Below, in pieces: positions 50,232-62,103 of a stretch of 64,000 bases of DNA; the first letter of the stretch is position 1, and each line of letters starts with the position of its first letter. The notes below the pieces were generated by a model. The model saw nothing but the letters and a program-made list of their open reading frames with translations. It was not told where the DNA came from and did not search any database. Source of the DNA: Salinicola tamaricis (lineage in GTDB: Bacteria; Pseudomonadota; Gammaproteobacteria; Pseudomonadales; Halomonadaceae); assembly GCF_003006155.1 (NCBI RefSeq), contig NZ_CP023559.1:1922001-1986000 (forward strand). Reading direction: 5' to 3'. Position numbers and translations under genes: made by a program.

Positions 50232-51446
50232 ATGACTCAACCTCCCTCTGCGTGGCGGCATACGTTACCGGCAGCCCTGCTGCTGATGGCGCCTTTCGAC
50301 ATTCTCGCTTCTCTGGCGATGGATATTTATCTTCCGGTGGTTCCGGCCATGCCCGGTCTGCTGGATACGACGCCTGATGTGATCCAACTGACACTGAGCC
50401 TCTACATGGCGCTGCTCGGTGTGGGTCAAATGATTTTCGGGCCGATATCGGATCGTCTCGGGCGGCGGCCGGTCCTGCTGGCCGGGGGCGCCATCTTCGC
50501 CATGGCGTCCTTGGGTGCTGCGTTTTCTGACACGGCGACTCCCTTTGTCACCTTCCGTCTGTTGCAGGCATTCGGCGCCTCGGCAATGCTGGTAGCGACA
50601 TTCGCGACGATTCGCGATGTGTACGCGAGGCGCCCAGAAGGTACCGTCATCTACGGGCTATTGAGTGCAGCGCTTGCCTTCGTCCCTACGTTTGGCCCCA
50701 TCGTTGGTGCCTTTGTCGGTCGGTATCTGGGATGGCGAATGATATTCGTGCTGCTGGCCGTGCTGGCAGTGGTGGCTCTGATGCATGCCGGCATGCGATG
50801 GCACGAGACACGCCCGGAGTCCAGAGCAGAGGCATCCCGGTCCTTGTCCTCGATTCTCGCGAGTCTCGATTTCTGGGTTTACACGCTTGGTTTCAGCGCT
50901 GGGATGGGGAGTTTCTTCGTCTTCTTCTCAACGGCTCCGCGTATGCTCATGGACCGCGCTGGTTATTCGGGGATCGAATTCAGTCTGGCTTTTTCGAGTG
51001 TTGCGCTCGTCATGGTTTTGACCACGCGATGCGTCCGGTCCTTCGTCACCCAATGGGGAAATGTGGGTTGTGTATTACGCGGAATGGCTCTGTTGATAGG
51101 CGGCGCGCTGCTGCTGGGCGTGGGCGCGCTCTGTTGGGAACCCTCGTTCTCCACGCTCATCGTGCCTATGTGGGTGATGGCGATCGGCATCGTCTGTACG
51201 GTATCCGTTACCGCCAACGGCGCACTCGGGGCGTTTGACGATATCGCGGGAACGGCAGTCGCCCTCTACTTCTGTATCCAGAGTCTGATCGTCAGTCTCG
51301 CGGGCACGCTGTTAATCATCCTGCTGGACGGAGATACGGCATGGCCCTTGATCTGCTATGCCACGACGATGGCGATATCGGTGTCTGCAGGGTTGACGCT
51401 GTTACGACTGCGTGACGCCGTCGCAGAGGGATCTACACCTGACTGA
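50232..51446 (+). CDS. CmlA/FloR-like MFS exporter (phenicol efflux type)
   Basis: A 404-residue drug:H+ antiporter with 12 predicted helices. FDILASLAMDIYLPVVPAMP, GQMIFGPISDRLGRRPVLLA, CLVSTFATVRD-like VATFATIRDVYARRPEGTVI and FSAGMGSFFVFFSTAPRMLM closely parallel CmlA and FloR, which expel chloramphenicol and florfenicol. The FDxxASLxMDxYLPxxPxMP block is diagnostic. Codon use is less GC-rich than its neighbours and the frame is intact, which hints at transfer. Upstream leader elements may control it. Resistance has not been shown. Confidence 0.85.
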   Translation: MTQPPSAWRHTLPAALLLMAPFDILASLAMDIYLPVVPAMPGLLDTTPDVIQLTLSLYMALLGVGQMIFGPISDRLGRRPVLLAGGAIFAMASLGAAFSDTATPFVTFRLLQAFGASAMLVATFATIRDVYARRPEGTVIYGLLSAALAFVPTFGPIVGAFVGRYLGWRMIFVLLAVLAVVALMHAGMRWHETRPESRAEASRSLSSILASLDFWVYTLGFSAGMGSFFVFFSTAPRMLMDRAGYSGIEFSLAFSSVALVMVLTTRCVRSFVTQWGNVGCVLRGMALLIGGALLLGVGALCWEPSFSTLIVPMWVMAIGIVCTVSVTANGALGAFDDIAGTAVALYFCIQSLIVSLAGTLLIILLDGDTAWPLICYATTMAISVSAGLTLLRLRDAVAEGSTPD

Positions 51447-51609
51447 CACCTCTCGGTCGATGCGCCATTGCTCGACCGGCGTGGCGCATGCCGCATCAGG
51501 TAAGACGCGAAGCACCGCACGGAAAGCATCTGCAGTGGGGATATTGCACTGCAATTATTAGCCAGCTACATTTTGTGCCATTCCCTTCCGCGACAGGAGC
51601 CGCGACCCG

Positions 51610-52698
<1,089 letters not shown>

Positions 52699-52710
<12 letters not shown>

Positions 52711-54037
52711 TTCGCGTCCGTCGACATCCGCTGTCTCGCCGGCGAGTGCCAGCGCGGTGCTCGCCAGCGCCTCCAGCGTCGGCGCCAGGGTCCGCTTCGT
52801 CGAAATCGAACTCGGGGTGGTGGTGGCCGGCCGCGAGTCGGGTGCCGAAGATCAGATAGGCGGCTTCTCCGCCCCGCTCGATGACGCGACGCATCAGCAG
52901 CGTCGCGTCCTCCGAGCCAGCTGGCGTGGTGTCGTGGGTGATCAGCTCACGGATGCCTGCTCGGCCCTCGAGTGTCGTCGCGATGCGTTCGACCAGCGCG
53001 GGACTCGAGGCGCACTCCACTGCGGCGCCGAGACGCGCGATGGTCAGCTCGACGCCCTGCATGCGCGCCGCACCTTCCAGCACCTCCCGAGCCCGGCCCT
53101 CGACGTAGTCGTTGATCGCCGTGGTGCTGCCACGTGTCTCCAACTGCATGAAGGCCGTGTCGGCGATCACGTTGCGCCCGCTGCCGGCTTCCAGGCGGCC
53201 GACGTTGAGCCGCGAGGCGCCACCGGCATGCGGTGCGATCGCATGTAGCGCCTGCACCGCCTGAGCGGCGGCGAGCAGGGCATTGCGCCCCTTTTCGGGT
53301 TCTCCGCCGGCATGGGCGGCGCGCCCGGTGAAGGTGACGTCGAGCTTGGTCGTTGCCAGAAAACCGTCCGCACCACAGATCAGCGTGCCCTCGGGCTGCC
53401 CCAGCCCCAGATGGGTGGCGATGAAATGATCGACGTCATCGACCACGCCGGCCGCGACCATGGCCCCGGCACCTCTGACACCCTCTTCGGCCGGTTGGAA
53501 GAGCAGCTTGATGCGGCCGCTGAGGCGTGAGGCGAGCGCCGGCAGCAGATGTGCCAGACCGAGTCCCAGGGCGGTGTGTCCATCGTGGGCGCAGGCGTGC
53601 ATCGACCCCGGGTGGCAAGAGCGAAACCCCAGGCGCGCGGGCACGTGGGTGTCGGCCTCGCTCTCGCGGATCGGCAGGGCGTCGAGATCGAAGCGGTAGG
53701 CGAGCGTCGGCCCCGGACGGCCGGTGTCGAAGGTGCCGACGACGCCGGTCAGCCCACCCTCCATGGCGGTCAGCCAGCGCGCGACACCACCCTGGTCGCG
53801 GGCGCGCGCCAGGGCGTCGGCGAGCGTCGCGGCGTCGGGCACGCCCAGGCGCGCCTCGCGGTCGACGACCGCCTCGCCGACGGCGACCTGGTAGCCGAGC
53901 GCATCGAGGCTTTCCGCCACGAGACTGGCGGTGCGGAACTCGGTCCATCCTTGCTCGGGGTGGCGGTGAAAATCCCGCCGCCAGGCGATCAACTGTGGCG
54001 CGAGCGCCTCGATCTGTGCCGCCAGCGAGTGAGGCAT
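52699..54037 (-). CDS. AbgA-like M20 amidohydrolase (frameshifted near the C-terminus)
   Basis: About 446 residues. DFHRHPEQGWTEFRTASLVA, TFDTGRPGPTLAYRFDLDAL, MHACAHDGHTALGLGLAHLL (metal ligands His and Asp) and FQPAEEGVRGAGAMVAAGVV follow E. coli AbgA closely, as does HHHPEFDFDEADL near the end. AbgA is a subunit of p-aminobenzoyl-glutamate hydrolase; other members hydrolyse N-acyl amino acids. An extra C near 52797 breaks the last 30 residues. The corrected stop is 52699. It is five bases after the GNAT gene and probably co-transcribed. Confidence 0.85.
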
Positions 54038-54041
54038 GACG

Positions 54042-54899
54042 TTACCCCATCGTCTGTGTCGTCAGTCCGACGCGAGTCGGGCCAGGAATGTCCGGTAGCG
54101 CGCCGCGTCGCATCCGTTCGATGCGATCGACACAGCGCAGCCCCGCCGACTGGAGCCAGTCGTCGTTCGGATCCGGATCGACCAGGTCGAGCCGCACGAA
54201 ATGGCCTTCATGCTCGGCGAACAGAGCCTGGATGAGCGCGCGCGCCGCCGTGTCGGAATCGGCAAGGACCGGCCCGATATGGTGGCCGCGTCCGAAATCC
54301 CGCCATAGCGCACACCCTTCGAGACGTCCGTCCACGTCCAGCACCATCCCGTGGGTGGCTTCGCGCACCGCCAGCGCATGAACCGGGTTATCGGGCACCA
54401 GCGCCAGCAGGGCTTCCCGGTCCGCAGCCCTTGCCGGCCGCAGGTGCGGCAGCGACGGTGCCGGGGTCGGCTCGATGATGCCTTGGTACTGACAGACCAG
54501 ATTGCAGGTCTCGAAGCCCAGCTTGCGGTAGAGCGGTGCCCCTGCTGTCGTCGCCACCAGGGCGAGCGGTCGCTCACCGGCCAGGGCCATGAGGTGAACC
54601 AGGATCTCGCGCCCCAGGCCGCGCCCCTGCCAGGCGTCGTCGACGATGATCAGGCCGAGTGTCGCCATGTTCCCGTGGTCGGTGCAGAAACCGGTGCCCA
54701 CCAGCTCGCCGCTGTCACTGCGCAGGGCAATGCCCTGGCCGACCTCGAGCATCTGGGCCCAATCCTCGCGGCGGTGGGGCCAGCCGAGCCGGCGCGACAG
54801 CTGCAGGGCATCGTCGAGGTCCTGGGTATCGAAACGGCGATAGCCGAGCGTGGCATCGCGGGATGACAACTGGGGGGCCGCAGTCGCGTCTTGGGGCAT
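54042..54899 (-). CDS. GNAT family N-acetyltransferase
   Basis: A 285-residue protein. Residues 20-140 form a GNAT fold with the acetyl-CoA loop DDAWQGRGLGREILVHLM (Q-x-x-G-x-G/A) near residue 89 and ATTAGAPLYRKLGFETCNLV. The rest resembles the second GNAT-like half found in YitH-type proteins. The acceptor is unknown; an amino acid or amine is plausible given the neighbours. It is the first gene of a two-gene operon with the AbgA-like hydrolase and is divergent from the aldehyde dehydrogenase. The frame is intact. Confidence 0.85.
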   Translation of the reverse strand: MPQDATAAPQLSSRDATLGYRRFDTQDLDDALQLSRRLGWPHRREDWAQMLEVGQGIALRSDSGELVGTGFCTDHGNMATLGLIIVDDAWQGRGLGREILVHLMALAGERPLALVATTAGAPLYRKLGFETCNLVCQYQGIIEPTPAPSLPHLRPARAADREALLALVPDNPVHALAVREATHGMVLDVDGRLEGCALWRDFGRGHHIGPVLADSDTAARALIQALFAEHEGHFVRLDLVDPDPNDDWLQSAGLRCVDRIERMRRGALPDIPGPTRVGLTTQTMG

Positions 54900-55167
54900 G
54901 TCGGCGTTCTCCTGTATTCGAGGGCTCCGTGGCGGGTACTTTACTCAGCGTGAGGTGCGGCCGGCCACGCGCGAGCGGCGGATTCTCGGAATTCGGCAGA
55001 ATGCGCCGAGAGAAGGGAGGTTCGACGCATCAACTGCGTCAGGCAGGTGGACTCTCGGCACCCTGTGCTGGGCGTTCCGCCATACGATGGTAGCTAGACG
55101 ACGACGGTGACTGTCGCGGTCTCCCGACGCGATGTCGTTTCCCCTATCTCTGACGGCAAGGTCCATC

Positions 55168-56643
55168 ATGGCGAGCTTCGACCCCGATCGCATTTCCCTT
55201 CCTGACGGCCACTACATCCACGGTCGCCTCGTCCCGGGTACCGGGGCGCTGGCGGTATCCCGGCCGTCGGACGGCAAGGTCTACGCGATGCTGCCCGCGG
55301 CCGATGCCGGGTGCGTCGATGCCGCCGTCGACAGCGCGCGGCGCGCGTTCACCAGCAGCGACTGGGCGCGTCGTCCGCCGCGCGAACGTGCCAGGGTGAT
55401 GCGCCGCTGGGCGGATCTGATCGAGGCCGACATCGATGATCTCGCGGCGCTGGAGTCCCTGGGCTCGACCCGGCCCATCGATCAGGCCCGCGCCTGGGAT
55501 GTGCCCTATACCGCCGAAGGGATTCGTTTCTTCGCCGAATTCGCCGACAAGTGCGGTGGAGAGGTGGCGGCGACGGCATCCGATCATCTGGGCATGCAGA
55601 TCGCCGAGCCGCTCGGTGTGGTGGGGGCCATCGCACCATGGAACTTCCCGCTCAGCATGACCTGCTGGAAGGTCGCACCGGCGCTGGCGGCCGGCAACAC
55701 GGTGGTCCTGAAACCCTCGGAGATGACGCCGTTCTCGGCGGTGCGGCTGGCCGCGCTGGCGGTGGAGGCGGGCATTCCCCCTGGGGTATTCAACGTGATC
55801 CAGGGTAGCGGGCCGGTCACCGGCGAAGCGCTCTGCCGGCATCCCGGCGTTGCCAAGGTGACGTTCACCGGCTCCACCGGGACCGGACGCGCGATCATGC
55901 ACGCCTGTGCCGACACCGGACCGAAACCGGTCACGCTGGAGCTGGGCGGCAAGAGCCCGCAACTGGTATTCGCCGACGTGCCCGATCTCGACCGTACCGC
56001 GCAGACGCTGGCCGCCGCCATCACCGGCAACGCCGGCCAGGTCTGCGTCGCCGGCTCGCGACTGCTGGTCGAGCGTCCGCTGCTGGCGCCCCTCGTCGAG
56101 CGTCTGCAGCAGCGCTTCGCCACGCTGGAACCGGGGCTGACCTGGCACTCTGGCACGCGATTTTCGCCGCTCATTTCCGCCGTCCAGGCCGAACGCGTGG
56201 AGACGATCGTCTCCCGCGCCCGCGAGGCCGGCGCCGAGCTCCTGGCTGGCGGCACCCGCTTCGAGACGGATATGGGGGGCTGTTTCTACCGCCCGACGAT
56301 CCTGCAGGTGGGGGCTTCCGACAATCCGGCCGTGCGTGAGGAGATCTTCGGCCCGGTGTTGACGATCCAGACTTTCGACGACGAAGAGGAGGCGCTGGGC
56401 CTGGCCGAGCACGAGATCTACGGGCTCGCCGCGGGTGTGCACACCGCCGATCTGGGGCGGGCGCTACGAGCGGTTCGGCGGTTGTCGGCGGGCACCGTGT
56501 GGGTCAACCGCTACGGGCGCAGCAACGACTACATCCTGCCCACGGGGGGCTACAAGCGTTCCGGGATCGGCCGCGACCTGGGTCGGGCGGCCTTCGAGGC
56601 CAACCTGCAACACAAGAGTGTGCTGATCGACCTGACCCCGTGA
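55168..56643 (+). CDS. NAD-dependent aldehyde dehydrogenase (PuuC-like)
   Basis: About 491 residues. The catalytic Glu is in VTLELGGKSPQLVFADVPD and the Cys in GNAGQVCVAGSRLLV near residue 294. NAD contacts APWNFPLSMTCWKVAPALAA and TFTGSTGTGRAI are intact. PuuC-like enzymes oxidise gamma-glutamyl-aminobutyraldehyde and similar amino-aldehydes. The ATG at 55168 gives the family N-terminus; an earlier in-frame ATG at 55132 is possible. It fits with the amine oxidases downstream. The frame is intact. Confidence 0.88.
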   Translation: MASFDPDRISLPDGHYIHGRLVPGTGALAVSRPSDGKVYAMLPAADAGCVDAAVDSARRAFTSSDWARRPPRERARVMRRWADLIEADIDDLAALESLGSTRPIDQARAWDVPYTAEGIRFFAEFADKCGGEVAATASDHLGMQIAEPLGVVGAIAPWNFPLSMTCWKVAPALAAGNTVVLKPSEMTPFSAVRLAALAVEAGIPPGVFNVIQGSGPVTGEALCRHPGVAKVTFTGSTGTGRAIMHACADTGPKPVTLELGGKSPQLVFADVPDLDRTAQTLAAAITGNAGQVCVAGSRLLVERPLLAPLVERLQQRFATLEPGLTWHSGTRFSPLISAVQAERVETIVSRAREAGAELLAGGTRFETDMGGCFYRPTILQVGASDNPAVREEIFGPVLTIQTFDDEEEALGLAEHEIYGLAAGVHTADLGRALRAVRRLSAGTVWVNRYGRSNDYILPTGGYKRSGIGRDLGRAAFEANLQHKSVLIDLTP

Positions 56644-56721
56644 TGTCGTGCCTGTGCATGCCCTATTCGATACGCCGCCGGCGTGGCTGGCGGCGTTAAC
56701 ACCAACAAGAGGCTCTCGATC

Positions 56722-58053
56722 ATGTTCGTCAATATGGACCCGGTTTTTGACAGTCCCGACTTTCCCGAGCAGGTGGATGTGGTGGTGATCGGGGGCGGCA
56801 TCCTGGGCACCTGCGCCGCGTATGAACTGGCTCGCCGGGGCATCTCGGTGGCACTGCTGGAGAAGGGGTTGATCGGCTGCGAGCAGTCGAGTCGCAACTG
56901 GGGCTGGGTGCGTCAACAGAACCGTGCCCTGTATGAGCTGCCGCTGGCGATGCACAGCCTGAGCCGCTGGGAGGCCTTTTCGCAGGAAATCGGGCGTGAC
57001 GTCGGCTTTCGGCGCAGCGGTATCGTCTATACCACCGATAGTCAGGAGAGTCTGGATACCTGGGAAGCCTGGGGTCGCCAGGCCCGTGAGCAGGGCTTCA
57101 TCGGCCAGATGCTGAGCGCCGCGGAGGCACATGAGCGCGCACCGGGCACCACCTCGCGCTGGCTGGGCGGGGTCTGGTCGCCCACCGATGGGCGTGCCGA
57201 ACCGGCCATGGCGTGTCCGGCGATCGCGCAGGGCGCCCAGGACCATGGCGCCCATGTGCATCAGAACTGTGCGGTGCGCGGGCTGGATCTCACCGCGGGC
57301 CGTGTCAGCGGGGTCTGGACCGAGCGCGGGCTGATCCGCACCGCGAACGTGATCTGCGCCGGAGGCGCCTGGAGCTCGCGTTTCTGCCGTCGTCACGGGG
57401 TGGACCTGCCCGCGGCCAACATCATGGGCACCGCGATTCAAACCACGGCAGCGCCCGAAGTGACCCCCGGCTGTCTGACCACCCCCAGACTCGCGCTGCG
57501 GCGACGGCTCGATGGCAGCTATACGCTGGCCATGCCCGGGCTGGGCCGGGTCGAGATCAGCCCCCAGGGGCTGCGTTACGCCACCCGGTTCTACAGCGCC
57601 TATCGCAGCAAGCTGGCCAAGAAGCTGCAGATCAGGCTGGGGCGCTCTTTCTTCAGCGGGCCGGAGGCGGCTGGACGCTGGGAGTTCGATCAGATCTCGC
57701 CGTTCGAACGCCAGCGCATTCTCGATCCCATGCCGGACATGGCGCTGGCCCGGGCCACGCTGGCTGCACTGCACGCCGAGTATCCGGCGCTGAAGGGTGT
57801 GCATCTGGCGCGCGCCTGGGCCGGCATGATCGATACGACACCGGATCTGGTGCCGGTCATCTCGCCGGTCGACGCGATTCCGGGCTTCACCGTCGCCTCC
57901 GGCTGCAGCGGCCACGGCTTCGGCATCGGCCCGGCAGCCGGGCAATTGGCGGCCGATATCGCCACCGATGCCACGCCAATGGTGGATCCGTCGCCCTACC
58001 ATCTGTCGCGTTTTTCCGATGGCAGCCGTATCCGCCAGCCCGAGATGATGTGA
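56722..58053 (+). CDS. FAD-dependent amino-acid/amine oxidoreductase (DadA-type DAO fold)
   Basis: About 443 residues. The FAD motif is VDVVVIGGGILGTCAAYELA near residue 18; QSSRNWGWVRQQNRALYELP follows; the C-terminal FAD segment is SGCSGHGFGIGPAAGQLAAD. This is the D-amino-acid dehydrogenase/glycine oxidase fold. The enzyme would deaminate a D-amino acid or N-substituted amine, passing electrons to oxygen or quinone. Start ATG 56722 has AAGAGG upstream; an ATG at 56683 is also in frame. It follows the aldehyde dehydrogenase by 78 bases. The frame is intact. Confidence 0.85.
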   Translation: MFVNMDPVFDSPDFPEQVDVVVIGGGILGTCAAYELARRGISVALLEKGLIGCEQSSRNWGWVRQQNRALYELPLAMHSLSRWEAFSQEIGRDVGFRRSGIVYTTDSQESLDTWEAWGRQAREQGFIGQMLSAAEAHERAPGTTSRWLGGVWSPTDGRAEPAMACPAIAQGAQDHGAHVHQNCAVRGLDLTAGRVSGVWTERGLIRTANVICAGGAWSSRFCRRHGVDLPAANIMGTAIQTTAAPEVTPGCLTTPRLALRRRLDGSYTLAMPGLGRVEISPQGLRYATRFYSAYRSKLAKKLQIRLGRSFFSGPEAAGRWEFDQISPFERQRILDPMPDMALARATLAALHAEYPALKGVHLARAWAGMIDTTPDLVPVISPVDAIPGFTVASGCSGHGFGIGPAAGQLAADIATDATPMVDPSPYHLSRFSDGSRIRQPEMM

Positions 58054-58271
58054 ATCCGTCGCCGCAGCCTGTGCTGTCCTTGGCCCCAAAAAGGGCGATT
58101 TGTGCCACCCCGGCGCCCGCTTTCAGCGTCGGCCACCGTCGACCCGGTGCTGTAATGAAAGCGATCGAATCGGCGCCGGTGCTCGGGTTGGCACCCCCTG
58201 CCGTCCAGATGAACGGTGGCCTGTGGCCCCATGGTTTTCCATGATCTTCAAGACAACAGGACGAAGCTCCC

Positions 58272-58951
58272 ATGAGCGACATCATTCGCCCCAAGTACAT
58301 CACCTTCGACTGCTACGGCACCCTGACCAACTTCCAGATGGGGAGTCTGACCCGCGAGATATTTGCCGACCGGATCCCCGACGCCGAGCGTATGGCGGCC
58401 TTCGTGAAGGATTTCGGCGCCTATCGCTTCGACGAGGTACTGGGGCCGTGGAAGCCCTACGCCGAGATCCTGTGCACGGCACTCGAGCGGACGTGCCAGC
58501 GCTGGGGCATCGAGTATCGCGACAACGAAGGCATGCGCTACTACGAGGCGGTGCCGACCTGGGGGCCGCATCCCGACGTGGTCGAGGGGCTGTCGAAGAT
58601 CGCCGGCAAGATTCCGCTGGTGATCTACTCCAACGCCGATGACACGCAGATCATGTCCAACGTCCAGAAGTTGGAAGTCCCGTTTCACGAGGTGTTCACC
58701 GCCGATACCTTCACTTCAAGGTCTACAAGCCCCGCCTGGCCGCCTTCGAAGCCATGATCGACACCCTGGGTTGCCGCCCCGATGAACTGCTGCATGTCTC
58801 GTCGAGCTTTCGCTACGACCTGATCTCGGCCTCGCTGATGGGAATCGAGAACAAGGCGTTCGTGGCGCGGGGACACGAGCCCTACTGCGCCGGTTACGGT
58901 GCCACCGAGATCGCCGATATCCGCGGTCTGCCGGCGCTGGTCGGGCTCTGA
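58272..58951 (+). CDS. Haloacid dehalogenase type II family hydrolase (frameshifted)
   Basis: About 226 residues. The nucleophile motif is YITFDCYGTLTNF; the second motif is PLVIYSNADDTQIM; after a one-base loss near 58712 the KVYKPRLAAFEAM Lys motif and HVSSSFRYDLISASLMGIEN acidic motif follow. This is the L-2-haloacid dehalogenase (type II) subfamily, though many members act on phosphates. Its place between two FAD amine oxidases suggests a role in the same catabolic route rather than dehalogenation. Confidence 0.85.
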
Positions 58952-59001
58952 GCACCGAGCTCGCCACCGCGTCCTTGTCGCCCGAGACGGAGGAAGGTGC
59001 C

Positions 59002-60260
59002 ATGCAGTTCGATTCCTACTGGCTGGCGACGGCGCCGGCTTTCAGCGGGGCGCGGCAGACACCGCCCGAGGGGCGCTATGACGTCGTCGTCGTGGGGGGC
59101 GGATTCACCGGGCTGTCGGCGGCGCGAACGCTGGCCCGCGGCGGGGCGCGCGTTGCCCTGATCGAGGCGGGCCGGATCATCGGCGAGGCGTCAGGGCGCA
59201 ATGGCGGCCAGTGCAATACCGGTGTCGCCCAGGACTACGCCAGCCTGGTCGAGCAGCTCGGACGCGAGCGGGCGATGAGCCACTACCGCCACTACGCCGA
59301 GGCGGTGGCGAGCGTGCGCCGGGTGATCGCGGAGGAGCAAATCGAGTGCGACTACCGTCACCACGGCAAGCTCAGCTGGCGGCCAAGCCCGAGCACTACG
59401 CCAAGCTCGTGCGCAGTGCCGAAGCGATTGCCCGGACATCGATCCGGAGGTCGAGCTGATCCCCCGAGACGCGATCCGCCAGGAGGTTGACTCGCCGCTC
59501 TTCCACGGTGGTCTGCTGCAGAAGAACGGCGGGCAGATGCACATGGGGCGCTTCGGGATAGGGCTGGCCGAGGCAGCCGTGGCCCACGGCGCGCAGGTGT
59601 TCGAGCATACCCCGATGACCGGTGTTGCACGGCAGGCGGGGGGCTACCGAGTGACCACCCCGGGCGGCACTCTGCAGGCGGACAACGGCTGGCTGGGACA
59701 GGGGCCTCGCGCCAGGGACCGCTCGGCTGGTTTCGTCGCCGGCTGGCGCGGTGGGCAGCTCATCGTGGTCACCGCCCCGTTGAGCGAGACGCAGTGCGGG
59801 CGCTGTTACGCAGCGGCGCGCCTACGTCACCAGTCGTATCGTCGGCCACTACTTTCGCCTGACCCCGATAACCGGTTGCTGTTCGGCGGCCGCGCCCGGT
59901 TCGCGATGTCGGGCGGAAATCGGACACCAAGAGCGGTGAGATCTGCGCCGGGGCCTGGGCCCACGCCTTTCCCTCGCTGGCCGAGATCATATCGACTACG
60001 TGGGGTGGGCTGGTCGACATGAGTCGCGACCGTCTGCCGCATGCGGGGCGCCACGACGGCATGTACTACGTCATGGGCTACAGCGGCCACGGTGTCCAGA
60101 TGTCGGTTCATATGGGCCAATGCCTCGCCGAGGCGATGCTGGGTCAGCGACACGCCTACCTGGCAGGCGCGTCACTGGCCGGCGATCCCCGGCCACTCGG
60201 CAAACCTGGTTTCTGCCCCTCGTCGGCGGCTGGTATCGGCTGCAGGATCGGTGGCATTGA
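59002..60260 (+). CDS. FAD-dependent oxidoreductase, PuuB-like DAO fold (six or more frameshifts)
   Basis: About 420 residues when pieced together. The FAD motif YDVVVVGGGFTGLSAARTLA and IIGEASGRNGGQCNTGVAQD open the protein, as in gamma-glutamylputrescine oxidases. NGGQMHMGRFGIGLAEAAVA, DNRLLFGGRARFAMSGG, MSRDRLPHAGRHDGMYYVMG and YSGHGVQMSVHMGQCLAEAM continue it; the end WYRLQDRWH is in another frame. At least six shifts lie between 59383 and 60210, the densest cluster in the window. It could be sequencing error or a decaying gene. GGAGGAAGG precedes the ATG. Confidence 0.75.
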
Positions 60261-60349
60261 GCCGTGCGCCCGGTCGGGGAGAAACCGTTATTGAGTAAGC
60301 GCTGTATCCGAGTTCCATAAACAATGTCAGTCGATCTAGGAGAAGGCTT

Positions 60350-62008
60350 ATGACGCGTCACGACAACAGTCACGACAACCGTCGCGACAACAACGCGACC
60401 AGCTGACCTCTCCCCAGGAGAGTCTTCAGATCTACCGGGCCATGCAGCGCGGGCTGTCCCGGCGCGATGCCATGAAGCTGCTCGGCGCGGCCGGGTTGCT
60501 GGCCATGGGCGCAGGCGGCGTGCCCGGCTTGTCGCGGGCCTTCGCCGCGGAGGGCGAGGGAACACCGCAACGCGGCGGGCGTATCCGCGTCGCCGCCCAC
60601 TCCTCCTCGACCAAGGATTCACTCGATCCCGCGCAGGGCTCGACGGCAATCGACTACTGCCGCGCCTATATGTTCTACAACGGTCTGACCCAGTTCGATC
60701 CGGGCCTGCGGCCGCAGCCTTGCCTGGCCGAAAGCTTCGAGACCACCGACAACGGCAGCCACTGGGTCTTCGTTCTGCGCCAGGGCGTGACGTTCCACGA
60801 TGGCAAGGCGCTCACGCCCCAGGACGTGGTCTACTCGATCATGCGCCACAAGGACCCCGCGGTCGGCTCCAAGGCGCTGTCGATGGTCGAGCAGATCGAC
60901 AGCGTGCGGGCACTCGACCAGCGCCGGGTGGAGTTCAACCTGTCTGCGCCCAATATCGAGTTGCCCTCGGTTCTCGCCGTCTCGCATCTGGTCATCGTTG
61001 CCGATGGCACCCAGGACTTCTCCAAGGGCAACGGCACCGGCGCGTTCCGCTGCCAGGAGTTCTCGCCCGGGGTTCGCTCTGTCGGTGTGCGCAACGAGAA
61101 CTATTGGCGCGAGGGATATCCGCATCTGGATGCCATCGAGATGGTCGGTATCGGGGACGAATCTTCCCGCGTCAACGCGCGCTCTCCGGCGACGTCCAGA
61201 TGATCAACAACCTCAGCGGCAACGCCGCGGAGCGGATCAAGCAGAGCGAGACCGGCGTGCTCAAGGCGACCAACTCCGGCAACTACACCGATCTGGTCAT
61301 GCGCTTCGACCAGCAGCCGACGAGTCGGCCGGCGTTCCGCGAGGCGATGAAGTCCCTTTTCGATCGCGAGCAGATCAAGCGCGTGGCGCTACGCGGCTAT
61401 GGCGAGATCGCCAACGACCAGCCCATCGCACCGGGCACGCCTTACTACTTCGACGGCCTGCCCCAGCGGGAATACGACCCCGAACGCGCCGCGTCGCTAC
61501 TCAAGAAAGCCGGTGTCGCCGGCGCCACCGTGCCGCTCGTCGCCTCGCCCGCCGCCAACTACTCCGAGGATATGGCGGTGCTGCTCCAGCAGTCGGCGGC
61601 GGCGGCCGGTCTCAAGCTCAACATCAACCGGGTGCCGGCGGACGGCTACTGGTCGAACCACTGGATGAAGCACCCCTGGGTTTCGGCAACATCAATCCAC
61701 GCCCGACCGCCAACATCCTGCTCTCCCAGTTCTTCCTGTCGAGCGCCGCGTGGAACGAGTCGGGATGGAAAAACCCGCACTTCGATCAACTGGTCGTCGC
61801 CGCGCGGGGTGAGCCCGACGAAGCCAAGCGCAAGCAGATGTATGCCGACATGCAGACCTTGATCCACGACGAGGGCGGTATCGGGATTCCCGTTTTCCTC
61901 AACGATCTCGAGGGGTATGACTCGCGGATCGGTGGCATGGATCGCACCGTGCCGCTGGGCTCCTTCATGGGCTACATGTTCGCCGAATACGTCTGGTGGA
62001 AGGGCTGA
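60350..62008 (+). CDS. Dipeptide/oligopeptide ABC transporter substrate-binding protein (three frameshifts)
   Basis: About 553 residues, family 5 (DppA/OppA) binding protein. The N-terminus has a twin-arginine-type signal GLSRRDAMKLLGAAGLLAMG, so it is probably exported folded. Lobe motifs include SLDPAQGSTAIDYCRAYMFY, TFHDGKALTPQDVVYSIMRH and ANDQPIAPGTPYYFDG. Frameshifts near 60395, 61178 and 61678. The next three genes are permeases and an ATPase, so this is the binding protein of a dpp-like importer serving the catabolic genes upstream. Confidence 0.88.
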
Positions 62009-62103
62009 GCCGGGCTTCGTACGTCAACGCAAGCCCTGCGCGTCGCCGACCTCGCCCTGAGGCGGGTGGGGCGCGAGCGGGGCGCTCGAGTCGGAGACGA
62101 CCC

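Noticed and set aside
49997..50377. 126-codon frame upstream of and overlapping the CmlA-like gene
   Set aside because: No family match, and it overlaps the start of a strongly supported gene in another frame.
58272..58951. Haloacid degradation pathway
   Set aside because: Type II HAD proteins often are not dehalogenases, and no haloacid transporter or haloaldehyde gene is adjacent.
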